Shown here: piece after piece, positions 14,531 through 35,543 of the stretch
How positions within the stretch are numbered: the stretch's first letter is position 1
How the letters are laid out: each line of letters starts with the position of its first letter
Source: Arctopsyche grandis
Taxonomy: Eukaryota > Arthropoda > Insecta > Trichoptera > Hydropsychidae
Assembly (NCBI RefSeq): GCF_051622035.1
Contig: NC_135365.1
Location: 19,611,501 to 19,675,500 of the forward strand
Direction of reading: 5' to 3'
DNA length: 64,000 nucleotides
Notes under the pieces: model-generated
Seen by the model: only the letters and a program-made list of their open reading frames with translations
What the model was told of the DNA's origin: nothing
Databases searched by the model: none
Made by a program: the position numbers and the translations under genes

Positions 14531-15073
14531 ACATGAAATAAAAAAATTTCATAGATTTTAAACAATATCCTGTGCCACCAATCAATCGATTTATCTCAAA
14601 AAAAATTATTAGGTATTTTTCTCGAAAAAGTATTAGGTCATTTTGGCCTCCTTATATTTCATAAATATCGTTATTTAGGTATGTTTGTGTTAAAATTTAA
14701 GGTATATATCCAAAGACGTCGACTTTTATTGTCAAAATAATCACAGGAACAGGAAATATTTTCTGAAAATAATGCTTCCACCATACAAAAAACACTTTGC
14801 GAGCACGGCGCGCTTTGTATGGAGACTTTCTAGCGGAAAGGTGACTTTGAATTCTCGTTAATCAGTTCAAACTTATCATAATCGACCTAAGTGAGCTTTA
14901 ATAAGTAAGTATTCAGTGTTTATTTTCTTAAAAAATAGTAAATAAACCAAAACTATTCTCAAAAAAGAGATATATGTAAAAAAAACTCCCTTTTCGAATT
15001 ATTTTTCGAGATAAATCCATTGATTGGTGGCACAGGACAATGTTTAAAATGAAGATTTTTTTTATTTAACGTT
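14531..15073. mobile_element. MITE-like element with long imperfect terminal inverted repeats
   Basis: The sequence around TCCTGTGCCACCAATCAAT at 14568 recurs in inverted orientation near 15024. The match extends on both sides for some 80 bases with small differences (for example ATTTTAAACA next to the shared core). No transposase frame lies between the arms. The outer limits are approximate because the match fades gradually; target duplications were not identified. Confidence 0.65.
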
Positions 15074-15542
15074 TCCTTAATTCTACGAAAGTTTTCTACT
15101 AGGGCCTTCGAGGAAAATCCAAAATTCAAGTTTTCGCTCTGGCCTAATATATATTTACATATGTAAAGTTCCAGCCTCGGCATGTGACTCTCCGTATGAT
15201 TTACACAAGCGCTAAATATAAATGTTTGTCTGACACGATAATACATGTATGTGTAGGTTTGCGGTGGTAAACGCTTCTAAACATCTTCGTGATGCTGTTG
15301 GTGAAAAAGAAGCATCTTATGAAAATAACAACTCAAAGTAACTTTTCATACAAGGCAATCGTTCTGCTCAAGCACAGTAATCGTGAATAAATACGACTTG
15401 AAATTACAGTGATTAAATCTACTCACAATACATCGTAAATCGGCTATTATTTATGTATATTTCTTCCTGCAATGAAGCTTTGCTAAAACTCTCGTTCTCA
15501 AAACTATTACCGAGGTCATGCCATAAAATGATGTAGTCATAT

Positions 15543-15676
<134 letters not shown>

Positions 15677-15854
15677 CATATATACTCGATAATATTAATA
15701 CAATGATATTTCAATTTTTTTTATAATTTAAATTTATGATAATACATACAGGTAGAACTCAATTAATTTGTTCACTCAAGATGTACAAATAAAAATTCAA
15801 CTATAAATATTCATTGTAACTTTCCCTGTCCAATCAGAACAGTGACAAAATAAC

Positions 15855-16433
15855 ACAGGATAAAACAGAAAAATTTTGAATACAACAACAAATTCAGAAT
15901 ATGTTAAAAATAAAACATCTATTTTAACCGCAATTTGTCCAGTTAGCTGCCTTATTTTTATGTCCAGTTACCTGCCTTATAAATCTAAGGACTTGCAGGA
16001 AGATCACATCTCTTTCCGATCAAAATATGGAATCATATTGAGGCAGCTGCTGAGAGATGTCCTACGATTACAAATTGTTGTGAAGGTTTCCACAACGCCT
16101 TAAACTCATTGTTTCATTGTAATCATCCAAGCATTTGGATGATTACAATGAAACAATGAGTTTATTTGGACCTATTAAATGGATGAGGACGATTTACGTA
16201 GCTTGCCAGCAATTATTATTACCAAATTCACATACAGGTCGCCTTGAAGTAAAAAATGGTACGAGACCCTTAGTAATCGAGTGCGGGAATATCAAAATCA
16301 AGATGATAAATTGTGGTTTTTACGCTAATAGCCAATATGCAGTGATTATATATTTCATTAATAAATATATATGATATATCGAAATAAGACAAAAATAAAT
16401 GTTTTATTTTTAACTTGTTCTGTTTTATCCTGT
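15855..16433. mobile_element. Short element with 16-bp inverted repeats and a central hairpin
   Basis: ACAGGATAAAACAGAA at 15855-15870 is matched by its perfect complement at 16418-16433. Related sequence (GTCCAA, then AGAACAG) continues outside both arms, so the true ends may lie near 15828 and 16445. In the middle is a perfect 29-bp stem with a 6-base loop (16101-16164). Two short open frames (15876-16103, 16135-16374) lie inside; I do not recognise either. Best read as a non-autonomous DNA transposon. Confidence 0.55.
16101..16164. repeat. Perfect 29-bp stem-loop
   Basis: Arm 16101-16129 is exactly complementary to 16136-16164, with loop AGCATT between them. It sits at the centre of the inverted-repeat element above. 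Confidence 0.95.
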
Positions 16434-16655
16434 TCTCTTTGGACATGTTTTGTTTTACTATATACATATTTGCTCCAGTTACCAGATTGTCTAAGGAGAA
16501 ATACCGTTACAATTTTCAAAATTATAAACTCAAATTATTCATGAGACGAATTATCAGAGTTCTACCTATATAAATATATATGAAACTATTAATCTTGTTT
16601 GTTTAATTTCGTATATTGTTTTTAATTAAAATGTATATGTTTTTCATGTTTTTAG

Positions 16656-16702
16656 GCTCCCCTGCCCATTTGCGCAAAGCACCCTGGCAAGCTTGCGTCA
16701 AG
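16656..16702 (+). other. Candidate internal exon upstream of Abd-B
   Basis: A 47-base GC-rich block follows a T-rich tract ending TTTTTAG and is followed by GTCAAG/GTATAT. If it follows the 10675-10764 candidate, the open frame of that block continues through this one and ends at a codon boundary. The donor is only fair. As with its partner, it may be a 5' exon of a long Abd-B transcript or of another RNA; no family is recognised. Confidence 0.35.
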
Positions 16703-19169
16703 GTATATTTCATCTAATTTAATTGAATTATTTAAATTAAAAAAAATAGCTTAAAATATAATATATTTACACTACACTGCAAACACTATCTAACGTAAAT
16801 ATTAAATAAAATCTTTAAACAATTATATACATATCCCTGACAGGGTTAGCGCAAACTTTGAGACGTACATGGTTTCAAATATCAATCTATATTCATTAGT
16901 AGTTGAATTCATAATATTTCTGAGAATTTATATGTACAAATATGATTACGGTTTTCGAATGTTTATGACGGAAGGTAGTTAATAACATAATCACTTGTAA
17001 ATTTTTATTTTAACTATAGCGAGTTTATATCATACATACATTGTGGGACTACTACCTGTCACGTGTACGCAAAATGAGAGACGTTTATAAGTAAATGTTG
17101 TGATATTTTGTTTTCGAAAGGGCATAGTTATTAAACACGAGGACGTTTATTGAGCGCTCACTCGTACAATGTATGTATTTATGTATGTGTTTATGGAAAA
17201 CTAATAAATCTATTAATTTGAGTGGTCCATTTCGTCGAATCGGATCGGTCGAGTTTGTTCGGGGACCGTCACTTTTTATGGTGAACGGAAATGGTTTCTT
17301 GTCGGTTTTGCGAGATTTTGTCACACACCGAGAGACGGGCTAAATTTAATAAAACGTTTCACCATTTTCGTAATCCACCCCGAGGTGGATTTGAGTTTAT
17401 CCTGGAACACAACTAGAAATCACGCAGCGGGGGTTGGAAACTACCCTCTCTCTCTCCCTCGCTCTCCTCATTCCAGTTTTTCCGCATGGAAGCCCTCCCT
17501 CTACGTCTCTCACATAAATTCACAGACACATACATACATAGTATATACGTATACTATCTACGTTTTAGTACGTAGGTACGAATATACGAGCTGGCTTCGT
17601 ATATACTACGGCGTCAACATGTAAGTGCGCTCGATAATAACGAGAGCGATCTCAAAAATACATCTCTCGCTCCGTTCACTACGTTTCGCTCTATGGGAAA
17701 ATATTGTAATTTGTCAGTGGAGAGAAAAAAATTGTGAGGCGCATGTATAATGTGAACAATGGGTTGATTTTTACGACGCGTATAAAAAGCTTGTAGTTTT
17801 ATTGTAAGGGTCGCGTTTAAATAGAAAACTTGAGTAAACACACGCACGTCTCGCGACAAAGGGTGTGAAAATTTGTCGAGTTCGCCGGTTGCGCTTTGGC
17901 GTCTCTTGTTTATTGTTGCGCCACAAAAGGCGAAAATATTGAGAGTTGTACAATGGAGGTGAAATTTATCACGGTGTAATGTAACCCATCCTACGTGAAA
18001 TTAGATACAACCGAAAAAGCGTCGCCATAGCGCTACTGCTAATTTACAATCGTTGAATTTTCTTTGATGTTAAAGCGCCGAATTTCAATAACAATTTCAT
18101 ATAAAATAGACTCGTGACCGTTGTACGCACTCGAGGGGTTAGTTCCCTTATATCTGGAAATTTAAATTTTAAATTTAGTATTTGTTTTTCTAAGAAAAAT
18201 TGATTCGAACAAATTTGCACAGCCATTGCACAAAACCAAACATAAGTATCGTTAACATTTTACTAACAATTTCATTTTTGCACTGTGTTTTTAAACCCTT
18301 TACCAGTTATAAATTAACCTTATATATATTTATAAAAATTATTTTGGGAGCTTTGTTGAACTACATACATCATTTTTATTTTATTTTAAAACAAACGATT
18401 AAAATTAACTCAATCAATCAACAAAATCACTATTAGGTACTGCAAAATTTTATTCGCATTTATTTGCATATTTCAAATGGGGAAAATCATTTTTAAAAGT
18501 AAATATATGAATGCAATTTAATTTTTTGTAAATTATTGTGTTATAGGTAGGTGACTACAGCAGATAAAATCCGATTTCAAAATAGTTAATAGATAATTAT
18601 AAAAACAAAATTATTAAATGTTCTTTTCATTAACTTTCAATTTTCAAACGCTTAAAAATATTTTTTTAATAAATTATACATAGATATATACATACATATG
18701 TATCATAGCTATCAACATTGTAGGTAACTATGAGAAAATTCCACTATAATGCACATGTACATATTTATGTATACAATTTGATTAAAAAATATATTATAGT
18801 ATATGTATATTTAAAATAATATTTTTTTTTTATTTATTACATACATAAATATGACATTTTTCATAATAAAAATTTGGATTAGATTTACTTTCATTAAAAA
18901 AGATGTCAGGGTTAGGTTCTGAATTGAATTTTCCCAAGTACAACGTTAAACTTCGTTACTGGTGACAAGGAAAATTCAATTTGGAGCCAGGTCAAATATG
19001 TACGAAATAAAATTGAAATTCACTATCATGCTAATTTGAAAAGTGCTGTTTTGAAATGTAAATTTCTCTGGCGGTTCTTATTTGTGGGAAATTTTATTTT
19101 GGAAATATATATATATGTATGTATGTATGTGCTATAAGTACTGGTAAGGGGGGTGAAACAGTGCAATCA
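16703..19169. other. Intergenic upstream of Abd-B; GAGAG-rich patch at 17.4-17.9 kb
   Basis: No gene recognised. Between 17380 and 17960 the composition is more balanced, with many CTCTCTC/GAGAG words (for example near 17445, 17638 and 17665), the binding word of GAGA factor. An imperfect inverted pair ATTGAATTTTCC/GGAAAATTCAAT lies near 18925 and 18970. The rest is A+T-rich with TACATA repeats. Confidence 0.4.
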
Positions 19170-20209
19170 GACATATGATACACATCGATAGGTGTAATGT
19201 GAACGCATGTGGCTACACTTGCACAATGGGATGTAGTCGGTACGGTATCGAGCAAGGTGCGGAACAGTGCTCGGAGGAGACGGGAGACAGGAGACAGGGA
19301 GGGGAGGATTTCCCGGTGCGGTGGAGTCTGTCTGTGGTGGCGGTGGGGCGGCGTGCCGGGCAGCGCAGTGCACTCTCCAGAGTTAACTCTTTTGTCCGCT
19401 AGATGGCGGTGGTGTCGTGGGCGGTGGGGCGGCAGCTTTACTCACTCGCCTCTGCCTCAGTCCGCGGCTGACGGTGCTCGTGAAACCACGCGCCAGACGA
19501 GCGCATCTCTACCGCACACCGCACACACACGACACGCGCTCGCGATCATCTCCTATCTATCTACCTCCAAAATATATATACATATATATATGTAGATATA
19601 ATATTAATAGACAGTGCCATCGAACACAACATGCTATCACCATCGAATTATTGCACGTGTTATCAATTGTTGGATCGGTGCGAACTTTACAAGTTGTACA
19701 ATCAAAACACTTAGATAATTTCGATTTCGATTTTGAACTTTGCGCTCTAATCACGTCAGGTGAACTTTTGTATTTGTAACTCAAGTGTATGCAGTGCAGG
19801 TGAATTATTTTTTTGTACACACACCCCTCGCTAAAGTGTGGTGTTTCTCTGCTAATTCTTTACATGTCACCTGCCGCCCCCCGCCCTACGCCGCCGCCCC
19901 TCTCGCCCACTCTGCAACTGGACGCCGCTCCCATGTGATCGCACACCACCACCACCACCACCACCACCACCCACTAATCACAACGAGATTCGCCACCCAC
20001 TACCCACCACACCCCACCCCTTATCTTACTCCCCTCTACTATTCCGTAAAACGTAAACAAAACACGATCCCGTTCCCCGTTCCTCGGGAGGCGGCCGCCC
20101 CACCATCACCATCATCACGATCGGCGACTCCGTGGCGTGCTCCACCGCTACCCCCGCACTGTACCCTGACAATGTCGGGGGCTTGGGTGGTTCCGGCTCG
20201 CTATGCAAC
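19170..20209 (+). promoter_or_regulatory. Abd-B: Abd-B promoter/5' leader region
   Basis: The sequence turns sharply GC-rich about 1 kb before the Abd-B start codon, holds a CTCF-like site at 19396-19410, an initiator-like TCAGTC near 19457 and a (CAC)n run at about 19945-19973. No clear TATA box or downstream promoter element was found, so the transcription start is not placed. In the Abd-B frame the sequence is open from 20057 (after a TAA at 20054-20056) to the first ATG at 20210. The leader therefore reads as coding-like without offering an earlier start. Confidence 0.55.
19396..19410 (+). promoter_or_regulatory. CTCF-like binding site near the Abd-B promoter
   Basis: CCGCTAGATGGCGGT matches the general CTCF core CCASYAGRKGGCRSY at 14 of 15 positions (G for A at position 3). 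CTCF binds near Abd-B and at boundaries of the fly bithorax complex. Occupancy cannot be judged from sequence. Confidence 0.55.
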
Positions 20210-29432
<9,223 letters not shown>

Positions 29433-31900
29433 CCCACGCCTTTCTCTGGGGCCTTCCCGCACCATTACCACCATCCAGGCACCGTCAGCTAAACAGCTCG
29501 CCATCCAAATCGCCCATCCTACCCCATCATGATCGATGCGGATGATCCTATTGATATTACAAAGTCCGCTAAAACATTTTAAGATTTATTCGTTAATTGC
29601 ACATATGACACTGAAACACCCTGTACTGATCCCACCCGTAAATTCGTATGGTGCGCTATGAAGACTAACTGCATTGGCCCCAGAGAATGATCTAAGTAAA
29701 ATTATTTTCTTCGATAAACTTCAAATTTCCATACATGACAAGTATGTAATATAAAATAATATATAAATAAATATTTACAAAAAAAGTGTATCAACGGTGA
29801 TATCCTCGAGATTTAGGCTATTTAACTGTTTAAAATATCATAGATAGGTCGTTAAAAATAGAGAATATAATTCAATGTGAAATTTTATTATGTGAGACTG
29901 CTTATTGTAATGCCGAAAATGCAATCCTTTGTTTTATATAGAAATATTGTAATAAAATTAAAAGTAAAAAAATAAAAGCATAGAAATATTTCCATTTAGT
30001 TAGTAAAAATATGATTAAAAGAAAACAATTTCCTTTTTATATATGTTTAGCTAACAAAAAAATGGAGTCCGTTTTTTGAATTTGAACATTGCTCTGCGAC
30101 GAATACTTACTCGTCTCTCATGAGCAGTTGACTAATTTTTATTGTGTATTAAGGGCAGGTGCATTAGATTCGTTTTAGGTCATGATTTGTTACAAATTAG
30201 TGTTTTTATATTTTGTTTTATTTTTATTAGACGATGCTGTATTTGTTTTACGTGTTATGAAAGAATCTGACAAAATGTAAATGCAGTATTAAATAATAAT
30301 CGCATCGAACAAATGTATTTTCCGTTGCTCTTACGAATGTTAAATGAACTTATTTTGGTGTAAAGGAGTATTTGAGAAAATGGAAATTTACTTTGCGTAT
30401 TTCTTTGAAAAGGCCACTCGATTTTTCTAAATATCTTAACAAACCCTCCATGTAAAATTAGATGGCATACAACTGTAATGAAATATAGACTAATTTAGGC
30501 GACTTCGATAAGGAAAAAATATATTATCTATTCTCTAATTTTCCATATTAGATGTGTATTAGAACTGTAAATTCTTCAATGTCAGTTAAGATGAATTCAT
30601 GTAATATTTACCAAATGTTTGTAATTAAAATAACCTTCTCTAGAAAACCGAATTTAAAATGAAATGGTAGACATTTTTAAATTTAATGTGTAAGCATTGT
30701 TTACGTAACCGTATTATTTCTCGATTTTGTTGTTATTTACATTTTTTTTACATTTCGATTCATTGTGTTGTAAATTGTTTATTGTTCCATTTAAATCCTA
30801 TTCTTATATGTTTTAATTATACTTCAAATTGTTCTCGTTTCGTATATGATTAAAATATCATTTATTCTATTTATATTGATTATTGTAATAAGAATATTTA
30901 TGTACAAATTTATTTTATTTTAAAATCGTATATTTCATATTAAACGTTGTTTTGTTTAATTTGATATACAAATATTTTTTTATTTAAATAATGTATTCTG
31001 TTTATTTAATTGTCGAAAAGTAAGCTCGTATTTGATATTTGTATAAAGTTACTTAATTCGATGTTTGTATTTTGATGCTTATTACTAGAAATACGATGAT
31101 ATTAACTTAACTGTAATAAGTTGTAAAATGTGAAATTTATGATGGATGTAACATCGGTCAATAATGTTGCAAATATTCTTTATTACCTTTTATCGTTTTT
31201 AAATAGTACCTACATATAAGGTTTTGTGATATATATAATTAGTTGAAACATCCTTTAATTAAATTCCCAGTGGTGAACGATGTTATAATGTTATTGACAT
31301 AAAAAGCACTTGTACTTATTACATTCAAAATTACTGGTGGTGAAAAAGTCATATATTTTATACCAGGACCATTCAATCTAGTTGATTATTATTTTTCATC
31401 ACATACTTGTTATACTTATTGTTTAAGCCATTATTTGTTGCATTTTATAACTTTATATAATATATATTGATTTGATTAAATTTTCGTTACGCATTTATCG
31501 CACCCTGATGGAAAGAAATCATATGAAGTAAGGAATTATCTAGCTCTATTATATGATCGAGTTACTATCCTTATGTATAAGTAAATGTACAGGTATGACT
31601 TAAGTATATTAATGTTCTTCTTAATGCAAAACTACAAAAGAAACATTTGTATGAAACATAATAAAACTACTTTCAGACGTGTGTTCCTACTTATTCATTT
31701 TTTTATAACTAAGTTTGTATTTGAAAAAAAAAGAAAATTGTTTATTATCCATTTTTGTCAACAGCAACGTAAACCAATAACATTGCGACAAATTATTTAC
31801 CTTGTCTTTAGGATGCTTCGCGTAAAACATCTGGCGACCTCAAAAGTTGGGTAGGTACCATAAAAGATACGTAAGTATAAATATGAGTTCCGTAAGTATG
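29433..31900 (+). other. Abd-B: Probable Abd-B 3' UTR region
   Basis: The sequence after the stop is T-rich with many TTTATT and TGTAAAT words, as in long Hox 3' UTRs. The first clear AATAAA signals are at 29951-29956 and 29971-29976; others (for example near 31660) would give a UTR of over 2 kb. No gene is recognised in the 89-codon frame at 31585-31854. The true end needs transcript data. Confidence 0.4.
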
Positions 31901-32540
31901 TATGTATGTAAGTTTAAGTTGAAGTTGAAAGAATTACTTGATAGCATTTTATGATAAAGCAAAAAGTAAAGGAATGAGCATATGAATTCAAGGTATTTTA
32001 ATATCAAAATTCCACATCGTTATTTATGTTTGCGATTTGCTCAGTTTCTTAATTTTTCTGACTGCTTGATTTCTATAGAACAATAAACGAAACCTAGATT
32101 TCAAACGTAACGAATTCCGTAATATCAGACGAGAAATTGCTTATTGAGTCGTAGACAAGCGTTTCATTATTCTTGTCGGATTCTAATAAGAATAGACGAG
32201 TAGGAATTTGACACTAGTACGTAAGTGTAGATAGTTCCTCATTTTTGTGACACAATAATAGTTGAACAATACAAAATAATTAAATTTTCTGTTATACTGT
32301 AGCTATTAAACTAATATTCAACAAATTTCAATTAGTAGGTACCATAAGCTTTCAGTTTTCAAACATTCGTAGTTGTTGTCGTTTTGTAAAATACTCCGAG
32401 AAAAATGATAATTCATTTATGTTTTCATGTACAGATCAAACTTTGTTCGAAATTTCTCGAAACGCTAATATAAATAAACCTTACAAAATATACAAAGTGA
32501 TAGGCACATATATATATACGTATACAAAAATTTTTTACTT

Positions 32541-32550
32541 GCGCCATCTA
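32541..32550 (-). promoter_or_regulatory. CTCF-like core TAGATGGCGC
   Basis: On the minus strand the ten bases match the CTCF core; flanking positions match less well (about 11 of 15 over the full motif). It lies 3.1 kb beyond the Abd-B stop in A+T-rich DNA, where a GC core is unusual. Confidence 0.35.
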
Positions 32551-32770
32551 TTTTTCAAAAGAATACTCTAAAATCAGTTGGATTCTCACAAGATATTTTT
32601 CTAAGGAAAAAAATACACATATAAAATATATTTTATGATAACATAAAAATTAAGAATACGGTATTTTTAAAATATTAATAATATATTAATTGCATTTCGA
32701 AACAATTTACTATTCGTTTAAAACGAAAGCTAGCTATTAAACCGATTAAGTTTGCATGAACATTTCACAT

Positions 32771-32899
32771 AAATAGTCCAGCTTTTGGCATTTTCTTTTT
32801 CATAGATTTTTAAAATTAAATGTAGAATAGGTATTATGCCTATTATAAATTTAATTTTAAAAATCTATGAAAAAGAAAATGCCAAAAGCTGGACTATTT
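32771..32899. repeat. Perfect 51-bp inverted repeat with 27-base loop
   Basis: Arm 32771-32821 is exactly complementary to 32849-32899; similar bases (CACATAA versus CACACAA) extend the match outward. No coding frame is present. It is either a MITE or the source of a hairpin RNA; its perfect pairing over 51 bp is too long for an ordinary microRNA precursor. Confidence 0.9.
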
Positions 32900-33974
32900 G
32901 TGTGACTATACTCAAAAAATAGGACTCAGGAAAAATTCTCATATGGATTTTCCAGTCGTCTTTCGTGTCTATACGAAACAGATAAATTTTCATAAGTAAC
33001 ATTTTATATAAATTGACAGGTATTAATTTGTTGAATATCCTGTTGAATAAACTTAATCCGATTACAAAGGATCAATCTCTATACAACATATGTAAAATGC
33101 ATACGAAATATTAAAATCACATAAGTAGATGGAGAATGCAAAGTTTGTAGAGCAGTGCGATGAAATGTAGGCGGAGGACAATAGGGTGGGACATAATGCA
33201 TGTTTTATAGGTATATAAGAGAATACCGTGAAAAATAAATTGTGTGCCTTTAAGCCTTACAATGTATGTAAGAACGTGTCAGTTTCGTTCCATTAAATGA
33301 TATCTTTATGATTTTAAATATAATAATTTTGAACTTTTATTTTTATCACTTCTTTTTCGTTCTGGCTATCTTGTATTATCATCAAAGTTTCCCGCTTCAT
33401 AAGAAATCGTTTAAATGCAAATAAACCGTGCGTATCACGTTTTTCGTTCATTTTCATTTACGCTCGCGTGCACTGTTCTAAATTCAACCAGTTTGTATTG
33501 CATTTACATATACATATATTCATATGTATTTTTTTTAAATAAAATAAAGGGAAACAAACGTATTCACGATCTTTTTGAACGATTAATAAAATTTATTCCG
33601 AAGGATTTTGAACTCGGATATTATTTTTTTTTATTAGTGCAATATTTTACACATATTTTTAAATTAAAAAAAAAAAACAGTTTTTCATAATGAACATGTG
33701 TGGATTTTTACGACAAAAGGAAAACGTCTCTATATGGCTGTCTTATTTATGTCTGCCCTTCGTCTTTTTACACTTATGTCGGTTCACTGATTAGAAAATT
33801 ATAAACAAAGTTGCATCGGAACAGTCATAAATATATTTACTAATGACTTGTAATGACACTTAAACGCGTTATAAATCTAGTCGAGTAAGAAGTTTAATAA
33901 GAATTTTATATATTATATATATAGGACTATACAAATATACATATGTATATACTTTGATAGGAAACCCCTAAAAT

Positions 33975-34735
33975 CAGTGGCGTAACTAGGAATTTTGGGC
34001 CCGTAAGCACGGAAAATCATCAAGGCCCCCCCCCCCCTTTGAATTTTGAAATCGGAATACCAAATTTTTGGTTTCGCAGCGCAGTATTAACGTTAATATA
34101 ATTATTGTTAATATGTAGGTACATAATATAATTTTCTTAATTTAACTCACATATTTTAAAATTTACTTTTCTATTTTAAAACCTTACTGTTTGCGAAATC
34201 ATGAATTAGTTGTTTAGGGTCCATTTTGGCTGCTTCTCTATGCTCAATTGTAAGCAAAGATAGTTCATTGAGTCTGGTTTGACCGATCGAATTTATTTTG
34301 TATTCTTTAATTATTTTTAATTTACTGAATGTTCTTTCTACACTAGCTACAGTTACCGGAAGAGTAAAAAATAACATGAATGCGGTATATATCTACATAA
34401 TTCTGAAAAATCACTCTCCAAACAACTGTAATTGGTAATAAGTAATTCTGAAAATTGCCTTAAGATTATTGTTCCAAAAAGATCTTACTTTATTAATAAA
34501 AGTACATGTGTAAATTAAGATTCGAACTAATCTGAGAAAACTTCTGGATATTTTTTTCTGAGATACAAACAATGGTTTGAATATCTTTTTCCGGCATATT
34601 AATAATTTTCCAGGGTTCAAAAAAACTGAAATAGGTTTTTACTACCTGCATTCCCGCAAAACGATTATTTTGTCGATTTATAGCCCCCTATTTCCGTGCA
34701 TTGCTTACCCCCGCTACATAGTAGTTACGGCACTG
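33975..34735 (-). mobile_element. hAT transposon, internally deleted, with 8-bp target duplications
   Basis: The ends are CAGTGGCGTAACTAG and, inverted, CAGTGCCGTAACTAC (13 of 15 identical). The 8 bases CCTAAAAT flank both sides (33967-33974 and 34736-34743), the signature of hAT insertion. At 761 bp it is far shorter than an autonomous element and keeps only the transposase C-terminus. A poly-C run lies at about 34026. Confidence 0.93.
34171..34377 (-). pseudogene. hAT transposase C-terminal dimerisation domain fragment
   Basis: This 68-codon remnant includes LPVTVASVERTFSKLKIIK (residues 6-24) followed by RLNELSLLTIEH, the conserved C-terminal hAT dimerisation block as found in ZMYM/THAP-type hAT proteins. 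The DNA-binding and catalytic parts are absent, so it cannot transpose by itself. It lies inside the 33975-34735 element. Confidence 0.9.
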
Positions 34736-34895
34736 CCTAAAATATAATAATAACGCACTTATCTCGAAGTTGATACAAATAAATCACGAAAAATCTCATT
34801 TTGAATACACTAACTACACATCTATTTGATTTCATTTGAGTGACTATCCATATTTATGTTTTTAAATCAAAAATGCTACTTTATCGGAGAAAATG

Positions 34896-35543
34896 ATTTA
34901 TTTATTTATTTTATTTATTGAAAAATCAACAGACAACAAGATGTAGACATGCATAAAAACAAAGAGTAAATATATAATATATATAACATCCGGGTTCAAT
35001 TACAGATTTTTACAAAGATAAACAAATGAAAAAGATAAATACAAGATACAAATGAAAAAGAAAAGAATAAAAGCTATAACATGACTAAATAGCACATTGC
35101 ATAACTAAACTTAAGTGTTAAAATATTGGAAAAAGGTTATAAAATAGAATAGAAGAAGAAATGGATAAATCGGTAAAGATTCTCTTGATGTTAGTCCTGA
35201 ATTGATGTAGGGAAATACCGAACAGATCAACCTCATTCAGCTCCCCGTTACCATACGATAAACACGCTGCAGATAAGAAAACTTTTGGGAATTAGTATTT
35301 AAAGGATTAAATGAAAAGAGTGCAACGTGTCTAGAATACCTAACTGGGATCCTGAAATCAACCTCACTCAATAAATCAGAACAATCAAAGAAAATATTTA
35401 TGAGCTTACAGAAGAATGTAGCATCAGTAAGTCGTCGCCTGACAGAAATATTGTTAAAAGATAGGATTTTTAAAATATCGGGAATAGTAGAATGGATATA
35501 GGTAGGAAAAAGGTAGCGTAAGGATTTAATAAATTTAAGTTGG
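34896..35543 (-). mobile_element. 5'-truncated non-LTR retrotransposon fragment (jockey/R1/CR1-like)
   Basis: On the minus strand, 35560-35237 encodes the block after the reverse transcriptase of such elements, with SVRRRLTDATFFCKLIN, then LLSEVDFRIP and a closing YLQRVYRM. The untranslated 3' part follows and ends in a (TAAA)n-type tail around 34896-34920. The reverse transcriptase core is missing. Its truncated end abuts the next fragment. Confidence 0.75.

Larger units (their letters stand above)
31901..33966. other. Intergenic downstream of Abd-B
   Basis: A+T-rich DNA holding the hairpin at 32771-32899 and a CTCF-like core at 32541-32550. Open frames here (for example 33415-33690) are low-complexity. 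No gene recognised. Confidence 0.45.
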
